This document shows positions 1 through 5,983 of a stretch of DNA of 5,983 bases, one piece after another. The translations under genes and the position numbers were made by a program. This stretch comes from Methylocystaceae bacterium (lineage in GTDB: Bacteria > Pseudomonadota > Alphaproteobacteria > Rhizobiales > Beijerinckiaceae). The stretch covers positions 340 to 6,322 of the forward strand of contig PQAN01000356.1 of NCBI GenBank assembly GCA_003105285.1, written 5' to 3'. Under the pieces are notes generated by a model, which was not told the origin of the DNA, searched no databases, and saw nothing but the letters and a program-made list of their open reading frames with translations. Each line of letters opens with the position of its first letter. Position 1 is the first letter of the stretch.

Positions 1-1885
<1,885 letters not shown>

Positions 1886-1889
<4 letters not shown>

Positions 1890-2788
1890 GCTGCAACTTT
1901 CTCGGAAAAGGGACGAACGCCCAGCAAATGACAGATCGCGAAGACGAGGTCGGCGCGGTTGTTGGTGTAGAAGTGGAACTCTCTCACGCCCGCCTCGGCG
2001 AGGCCGAGGACTTGCTCCGCCGCGACGGCGGCGGCGATGAGGCGGCGCGTCACGGGATCCTCGTCCAATCCCTCGAAGCGATGGGCGAGCCAGGCCGGCA
2101 CGCTCGCGCCGGCCTTGCGCGCGAAACTCGCCGTCTGCTTGAAATTCTGCACCGGCATGATGCCCGGCACGATCGGAATTTTTATGCCGCGCGCGCGCGC
2201 CTTGTCGAGAAAGCGGAAGTAGACGTCGTTCTCGAAGAAGAATTGCGTGATCGCGCGCGTCGCGCCGGCGTCGATCTTCGATTCGAGCGCGTCGAGATCG
2301 TCCTCGATCGAGGAGCTTTCGGGATGGCCTTCCGGATAGGTCGAGACCGAGATTTCGAAATCGCCGATCCGGCGGATGCCGCGCACCAGCTCGGTGGACG
2401 TGCGATAGCCTTCCGGGTGCGGCTCGAAGCTCGAGCCCACTCCCCCCGGCGGATCGCCGCGCAGCGCCACGATGTGACGCACGCCGGCGCTCCAATAGCC
2501 GCGCACGATGTCGTCGACCTCGTCGCGCGAGGCGGAGACGCAGGTCAGATGCGCGGCGGGAAGAATGTCGGTCTCGGCGACGAGACGCGCGACGATGTTG
2601 TGCGTGCGCTCGCGCGTCGAGCCGCCGGCGCCATAGGTGACGGAGACGAAACGCGGCCGCAGCGGCGCGAGCCGCTCGATCGACTCCCAGAGCTGCGTCT
2701 CCATCTCGGGAGTCTTCGGCGGGAAGAACTCGTAGGAGATATCGAACAGACCTGGCGGCCAGGATGTCTTTTGCGCGGCGTCCAGCAT
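1886..2788 (-). CDS. metF: 5,10-methylenetetrahydrofolate reductase
   Basis: This FAD enzyme reduces 5,10-methylene-tetrahydrofolate to 5-methyl-tetrahydrofolate, the methyl donor for MetH encoded directly downstream. The 300-residue product matches the usual bacterial MetF length and covers the whole single-domain barrel. Family landmarks are in order: ISYEFFPPKT with E20 (equivalent by position to the catalytic Glu28 of E. coli MetF), VTYGAGGSTR (50-59), HLTCV (80-84), ALRGDPP with D112 (E. coli Asp120), STYPEGHPES (149-158), ITQFFF with Q182 (E. coli Gln183), and IPIVPGIMP in the C-terminal third. The start at 2788 is chosen because the preceding gene ends there in TGATG (one shared base), GAGG lies seven bases upstream, and family similarity begins close to it. 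The reading frame is open for another 807 bases upstream, but that part is antisense-like low-complexity peptide in the shadow of the regulator gene. The stop overlaps the metH start by four bases. Confidence 0.97.
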
Positions 2789-3813
2789 CAGGCGGCCTCG
2801 TAGCGGGATTGAGGGAGAGGGTCCGTGACGATGCGCGGGTCGCGCGCGAGCCACAGAGACACGGTGAGCTTGGCGCCGTCCTTTGCGCCATCCTGGGCGC
2901 TCGGCGCGAGATCGCGGTGTTGAAGCACCTCGAGACCGGCCTGCTCGAGCAGAGAGGCGATTTCCTGGCGAGAGAAACCTAGTCGCCGGTGCGCGTGACT
3001 GTCGCGCAAGAGTTCTTCCTGATGCGGGGCGAAATCGACGACGAGCAGACGCCCGCCGGGCGCCAGCGCCCGCGCCGCCTCGCGCAGCGCGCGGCCGGGA
3101 TCGTCGAGATAATGCAGCACCTGATGCACGATGACGAGATCGCAGGAGTTGCGCTCGATCGGCAGCGCATACATGTCGCCCTGGCGCAGCAGCACATTGC
3201 GCGCGCCCGCCTCCTCCAGCCGGCCGCGCGCCACCGCCAGCATGGCCGAGGAGAGATCGACGCCGATGGCGCGCTCGGCCTGCGGGGCGAACAGCTCCAG
3301 CATCCGCCCCGTCCCGGCGCCGAGATCGAGCAAGCAGCGCAGCGGCTTGTCGCCCACGGCGTCGCGAATGGCGGCCTCGACTTGCGCCTCGGGCGCGTGG
3401 AGCGAACGGATGGCGTCCCATTCGCCCGCATGTTCGGCGAAGTAGCGCGCGGCGTTGTCGGCCCGCGCCTGCCGCACCTCGGCGAGCCGCGCCCGGTCGC
3501 CCGCGAGCAGCGGATCGAGAGGGTCGAGCCAGGAGACGACGCTGCGGGCGATTTCGCCCGCCAGATTGGCCGAGGCGAGCCGAAAGAACGCCCACGCCCC
3601 CTCGCGGCGACGCTCGACGAGTCCGGCTTCGACGAGCAGCTTGAGATGGCGGGACACGCGCGGCTGCGACTGCCCGAGAATGGCGACGGCCTCGCTGACG
3701 GTCAGCTCCGTCTCGGCGAGCAAGCCGAGAAGACGCAGCCGCGTCTCCTCCCCCGCTGCATTGAGCGCGGCGAGCGCAGGCTCCACAGACAAAGCGCGTC
3801 CTGATTTGGTCAT
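2788..3813 (-). CDS. ArsR-family transcriptional regulator fused to a class I SAM-dependent methyltransferase domain
   Basis: This 341-residue protein has two parts. Residues about 10-95 form an ArsR-type winged helix, with LRLLGLLAETELTVSEAVAI, recognition helix SQPRVSRHLKLLVEAGLV (49-66) and a wing at RREGAWAFFRL. Residues about 155-310 form a Rossmann methyltransferase: motif I LLDLGAGTG (161-169), acidic D186 in GVDLSSAML, QGDMYALP (211-218), VIVHQVLHYLDDP, and LAPGGRLLVVDF (250-261). The metal-binding ELCVCDL motif of classical ArsR proteins is replaced by ELTVSEA, with no cysteines, so metal sensing is unlikely. It is the first gene of the operon with metF and metH, and a palindrome lies just upstream. 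The inference is that it senses SAM or S-adenosylhomocysteine through the methyltransferase fold and represses its own operon. ArsR-type SAM-cycle regulators (SahR, SamR) are described in Proteobacteria, but I cannot confirm that this protein is one. Genuine methyl-transfer activity on an unknown substrate remains possible. AGGA lies five bases before the ATG. Confidence 0.93.
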   Translation of the reverse strand: MTKSGRALSVEPALAALNAAGEETRLRLLGLLAETELTVSEAVAILGQSQPRVSRHLKLLVEAGLVERRREGAWAFFRLASANLAGEIARSVVSWLDPLDPLLAGDRARLAEVRQARADNAARYFAEHAGEWDAIRSLHAPEAQVEAAIRDAVGDKPLRCLLDLGAGTGRMLELFAPQAERAIGVDLSSAMLAVARGRLEEAGARNVLLRQGDMYALPIERNSCDLVIVHQVLHYLDDPGRALREAARALAPGGRLLVVDFAPHQEELLRDSHAHRRLGFSRQEIASLLEQAGLEVLQHRDLAPSAQDGAKDGAKLTVSLWLARDPRIVTDPLPQSRYEAA

Positions 3814-3818
3814 CGGCG

Positions 3819-3822
3819 TCCT
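3819..3822 (-). promoter_or_regulatory. Ribosome binding site of the regulator gene
   Basis: On the minus strand AGGA stands five bases before the ATG at 3813. This supports that ATG as the start, as does the fact that the region upstream of it is the A/T-rich operator rather than coding sequence. Confidence 0.7.
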
Positions 3823-3826
3823 GACT

Positions 3827-3848
3827 TAGATATAAAGATATCTATATA
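3827..3848. promoter_or_regulatory. Candidate operator: two overlapping palindromes upstream of the regulator-metF-metH operon
   Basis: TATAAAGATATCTATATA (3831-3848) is an 18-bp palindrome centred on GATATC, with eight of nine base pairs matching. A second dyad overlaps it: TAGATAT and ATATCTA, separated by four bases (3827-3844). The block starts 14 bases upstream of the regulator ATG and is nearly all A/T in an otherwise very GC-rich window. Size and symmetry suit a dimeric winged-helix repressor, and the position over the candidate -10 box suits repression. That the adjacent ArsR-type protein binds here is inference from position and symmetry. Confidence 0.7.
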
Positions 3849-3869
3849 CGTCGAATGATTTGAAATCAA
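3841..3869 (-). promoter_or_regulatory. Candidate sigma-70-type promoter of the regulator-metF-metH operon
   Basis: On the minus strand TTGATT (3869-3864) and TATAGA (3846-3841) are separated by 17 bases. Each matches four of six consensus positions. The -10 lies inside the palindromic operator, so bound repressor would block it. Initiation would fall around 3834, leaving a leader of only about 20 bases, too short for a riboswitch. Other -10 choices exist in the A/T-rich patch, so exact boxes are uncertain. Confidence 0.5.
3856..3868. repeat. Short perfect inverted repeat TGATTT-G-AAATCA
   Basis: Six-base arms are perfectly complementary around one central base. It overlaps the candidate -35 of the leftward promoter and lies seven bases from the larger palindrome. 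It could be a second regulator site or chance in an A/T-rich patch. Its sequence differs from the larger palindrome, so it would not obviously bind the same protein. Confidence 0.4.
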
Positions 3870-4037
3870 GCGAGCGCGCGAAGAAACAGAACAGCGAAGC
3901 GAAGGCGCCGGAGCACCATCCGTCGGGTCGGCGGCGGCTCCTCGCGACCGGCGCCGATTTCCTCGGCACGGACCGCCGCCGGGGCGTGCGGCATGCGGCA
4001 ATTTACAGCAAATCGAGGGGTTTCGCCGCGCCCGCGA

Positions 4038-4066
4038 TTGACACCTCTGCGCGCCCGGAAGCTAAT
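4038..4066 (+). promoter_or_regulatory. Candidate sigma-70-type promoter of the transglutaminase/DUF2126 gene
   Basis: A perfect -35 box TTGACA (4038-4043) is followed after 17 bases by GCTAAT (4061-4066), which matches four of six -10 positions. Initiation would be near 4073, giving a leader of about 36 bases before the GTG start. This is the best promoter match in the intergenic region and is independent of the A/T-rich operator about 190 bases away, so the two divergent units are probably not co-regulated. Confidence 0.6.
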
Positions 4067-4094
4067 CGGAATCGCCTATTCGGCCCATCCACGC

Positions 4095-4098
4095 GAGG
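4095..4098 (+). promoter_or_regulatory. Ribosome binding site supporting the GTG start
   Basis: GAGG stands ten bases before GTG at 4109. The spacing is a little long but acceptable. No ATG lies in frame nearby, and the family's conserved N-terminus begins within a few codons of this GTG, so this site decides the start. Confidence 0.55.
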
Positions 4099-4108
4099 CG
4101 AAACAACA

Positions 4109-5983
4109 GTGTCGATCAAAGTCGCCCTGCACCACGTCACGCATTACGCCTATGACCGGGCGGTCGCGCTCGGCCCGCAGATCGTCCGGTTGCGGCCGGC
4201 GCCGCATTGCCGGACGCGCGTGCCGAGCTATTCGCTCAAGATCGCTCCCTCGAACCATTTCATCAACTGGCAGCAGGACCCGCACGGCAATTGGCTGGCG
4301 CGGCTCGTCTTTCCTGAAAAGGCGAACGAGTTTCGCATCGAGGTCGATCTGCACGCCGAGATCGCCGTCTACAATCCGTTCGATTTCTTCGTCGAACCTT
4401 ATGCGGAGGAATTCCCCTTCGCCTATCCGGACGAGTTGAAGTCCGAACTCGCCGCCTGTCTCGAGACCGAGCCGCTCGGTCCGCTCGCGCGCGCTTTCGT
4501 GGAAAGCGCCAGACCGCGCGAGCCCACGCGCGCCATCCCTTTTCTCGTCGAGCTCAATGCGCGCCTGCAACGCGATATTCGCTACGTCATCCGCATGGAG
4601 CCTGGCGTCCAGACGCCGGAGGAGACGCTGGCGCTCGGAACCGGCTCGTGCCGCGACACGGCGTGGCTGCTCGTGCAGGTCCTGCGCGGCCTCGGCCTCG
4701 CGGCGCGGTTCGTCTCGGGCTATCTCATCCAATTGAAGGCCGATGTCGATCCCATCGAAGGACCGACCGGGACCGATCACGATTTCACCGACCTGCACGC
4801 CTGGGCCGAGGCCTATATCCCCGGCGCCGGATGGATCGGCCTCGACGCGACCTCCGGCCTCTTGTGCGGCGAAGGCCATCTGCCCTTGTGCAGCGCGCCG
4901 CATTACCGCTCCGCCGCGCCCGTCTCCGGAGTCGTCGAGCCGGCCGGCGTCGAATTCGGTTTCGAGATGCGCGTCGACCGCATTCGCGAGGCGCCGCGCA
5001 TCACCTCGCCCTTTTCCGACGACTCCTGGGCGCGGCTCGATCTTCTGGGCGAGACGGTGGATCGCGATCTCGCCGCCCAGGACATGCGCCTCACCATGGG
5101 CGGCGAGCCGACCTTCGTCTCGATCGACGATTTCCAATCGGCGGAATGGAACACGGCCGCCGTCGGCCCGACGAAGCGCCAGCGCGCCGACGATCTCGTG
5201 CGGCGGCTGCGGGAGCGTTTCGCGCCCGGCGGCTTCCTGCACTACGGCCAGGGCAAATGGTATCCGGGCGAGAGCCTGCCGCGCTGGGCCTTCGCGCTCT
5301 ATTGGCGCAAGGACGGCAAGCCGGTCTGGAAAGACCCCGACCTCGTGACGCGCGTCGCGGAGCCGAACGGCGCGACGACGCGGCAGAGCGAAGCCTTCAT
5401 CGAGGATCTGGCGGAGCGGCTCGGCGTCGGCGCGCGCTATGTCATTCCCGCCTATGAGGACCCGGCGCATTGGATCGTCAAGGAAGCCGGCTTGCCGATC
5501 AATGTCGATCCGTCCGATTCGAAGATCGACGACGCGGAAGAACGCGCCCGCATGGCGCGCGCCTTCGAGCGTGGCCTGTCGCAGCCCGCCGGCTTCATCC
5601 TGCCGGTGCAGCGCTGGAACGCGCGCGCCGAGCGGCGCTGGGTGTCGGAGAAATGGCCGCTGCGGCGCGGACGGCTGTTTCTTCTGCCCGGCGACTCGCC
5701 GATCGGCCTGCGGCTGCCGATGAATTCGCTGCCCTGGATCGCGCCGAGCGCCTATCCCTATTCCCACCAGCAGGACCCGACCGAGCGTCGCGGCGAATTG
5801 CCCGACCCGGAGCATCTGCAGCAAATCTACGAAACCCATGCGCTCGCCGACCGGCAGGACGTGAGCGAACAGTTCATCGCCGAAGGCGCAGTGCGCACAG
5901 CGCTCGCCGTCGAACCGCGCGACGGCGTCCTCTGCGTTTTCATGCCGCCCGTCCCGACCCTCGAAGACTATCTCGAACTGCTC
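4109..5983 (+). CDS. Transglutaminase-like protein with DUF2126 domain, N-terminal 625 residues (cut by window edge)
   Basis: The product begins MSIKVALHHVTHYAYDRAV, the typical opening of the bacterial transglutaminase N-terminal domain (about residues 1-85, including LGPQIVRLRPAPH). A transglutaminase-like core follows at about 140-260, with an apparently intact triad: C181 in GTGSCRDTAWLL, H230 in DLHAWAEAY and D246 in GWIGLDATSG. From about residue 300 the DUF2126 region begins, with MRLTMGGEPTFVSIDD (from 326), EWNTAAVGPTKR, LHYGQGKWYPGE, PRWAFALYWR and VDPSDSKIDD. Related proteins are about 1,100 residues, so nearly half lies beyond the window. No signal peptide or membrane segment is seen, so it should be cytoplasmic. 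The fold suggests cysteine-protease, amidase or transamidase chemistry on peptides, but substrate and pathway are unknown. Homologues commonly neighbour circularly permuted ATP-grasp/alpha-E proteins, which suggests paired synthesis and cleavage of a peptide-like product. The GTG start is well supported by N-terminal conservation. Confidence 0.93.
   Translation, partial: MSIKVALHHVTHYAYDRAVALGPQIVRLRPAPHCRTRVPSYSLKIAPSNHFINWQQDPHGNWLARLVFPEKANEFRIEVDLHAEIAVYNPFDFFVEPYAEEFPFAYPDELKSELAACLETEPLGPLARAFVESARPREPTRAIPFLVELNARLQRDIRYVIRMEPGVQTPEETLALGTGSCRDTAWLLVQVLRGLGLAARFVSGYLIQLKADVDPIEGPTGTDHDFTDLHAWAEAYIPGAGWIGLDATSGLLCGEGHLPLCSAPHYRSAAPVSGVVEPAGVEFGFEMRVDRIREAPRITSPFSDDSWARLDLLGETVDRDLAAQDMRLTMGGEPTFVSIDDFQSAEWNTAAVGPTKRQRADDLVRRLRERFAPGGFLHYGQGKWYPGESLPRWAFALYWRKDGKPVWKDPDLVTRVAEPNGATTRQSEAFIEDLAERLGVGARYVIPAYEDPAHWIVKEAGLPINVDPSDSKIDDAEERARMARAFERGLSQPAGFILPVQRWNARAERRWVSEKWPLRRGRLFLLPGDSPIGLRLPMNSLPWIAPSAYPYSHQQDPTERRGELPDPEHLQQIYETHALADRQDVSEQFIAEGAVRTALAVEPRDGVLCVFMPPVPTLEDYLELL

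Noticed and set aside
2789..3595. Upstream extension of the metF frame that would give a 569-residue protein
   Set aside because: The extra part lies out of frame within the regulator gene and has Arg/Ala/Gly-rich low-complexity sequence. MetF similarity and the ribosome site support the start at 2788.
2989..3804. Plus-strand 271-codon open frame opposite the regulator gene
   Set aside because: It is the antisense shadow of the regulator/methyltransferase gene, with no motif of its own.
3987..4000. Tandem repeat TGCGGCA twice
   Set aside because: It has only two short GC-rich copies in a GC-rich region and no clear relation to a promoter. Chance is the simplest explanation.
3810..4001. Minus-strand 63-codon open frame spanning the intergenic region
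   Set aside because: It runs through the promoter and operator, has no clear ribosome site or recognisable sequence, and ends over the regulator start.
3814..4108. SAM or cobalamin riboswitch in the divergent intergenic region
   Set aside because: The leader of the methionine operon is only about 20 bases from the candidate promoter, and no stem-and-pseudoknot layout or B12-box-like sequence was seen.
4076..5839. Long minus-strand open frame of 587 codons opposite the transglutaminase gene
   Set aside because: It mirrors the conserved plus-strand coding sequence. The peptide shows no recognisable domain, and the plus-strand frame has intact family motifs throughout.

Overview
The window is a GC-rich chromosomal segment. 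The most likely source is an alphaproteobacterium of the Hyphomicrobiales (Rhizobiales) type. That placement rests on codon usage, protein sequence character, and the gene order ArsR-type regulator/methyltransferase – metF – metH. A methylotroph-like relative such as Methylocystis or Methylosinus is possible, but the genus is a guess. Nothing looks mobile: no insertion sequences, CRISPR arrays, tRNA or rRNA genes were seen.

Positions 1-3813 (minus strand) hold a tightly coupled three-gene operon of the methionine/S-adenosylmethionine (SAM) cycle, read from right to left. The first gene (3813-2788) encodes an ArsR-type winged-helix regulator fused to a class I SAM-dependent methyltransferase domain. 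The second is metF (2788-1886, 5,10-methylenetetrahydrofolate reductase). The third is metH (from 1889 leftwards), cobalamin-dependent methionine synthase, cut by the window edge after 629 codons. The genes overlap by one base (TGATG) and four bases (ATGA), so translational coupling is likely. MetF makes the 5-methyl-tetrahydrofolate that MetH uses to methylate homocysteine. The fused regulator probably reports SAM or S-adenosylhomocysteine level back to the promoter.

Positions 3814-4108 are a divergent intergenic region. Next to the regulator gene lies a strikingly A/T-rich patch with an 18-bp imperfect palindrome that overlaps a candidate -10 box, which is the obvious autoregulatory operator. 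Near the other end is a consensus -35 (TTGACA) with a 17-bp spacer and a GCTAAT -10 for the rightward gene. The GC-rich stretch between them shows no convincing gene or RNA.

Positions 4109-5983 (plus strand) hold the first 625 codons of a large protein with a bacterial transglutaminase N-terminal region, a transglutaminase-like core with an intact Cys-His-Asp triad, and the beginning of a DUF2126 domain. It starts at GTG and runs off the right edge. This family is widespread but poorly understood. It usually sits beside a circularly permuted ATP-grasp/alpha-E protein and sometimes a proteasome-like (Anbu) peptidase, so the part just beyond the window is the least-described system here.
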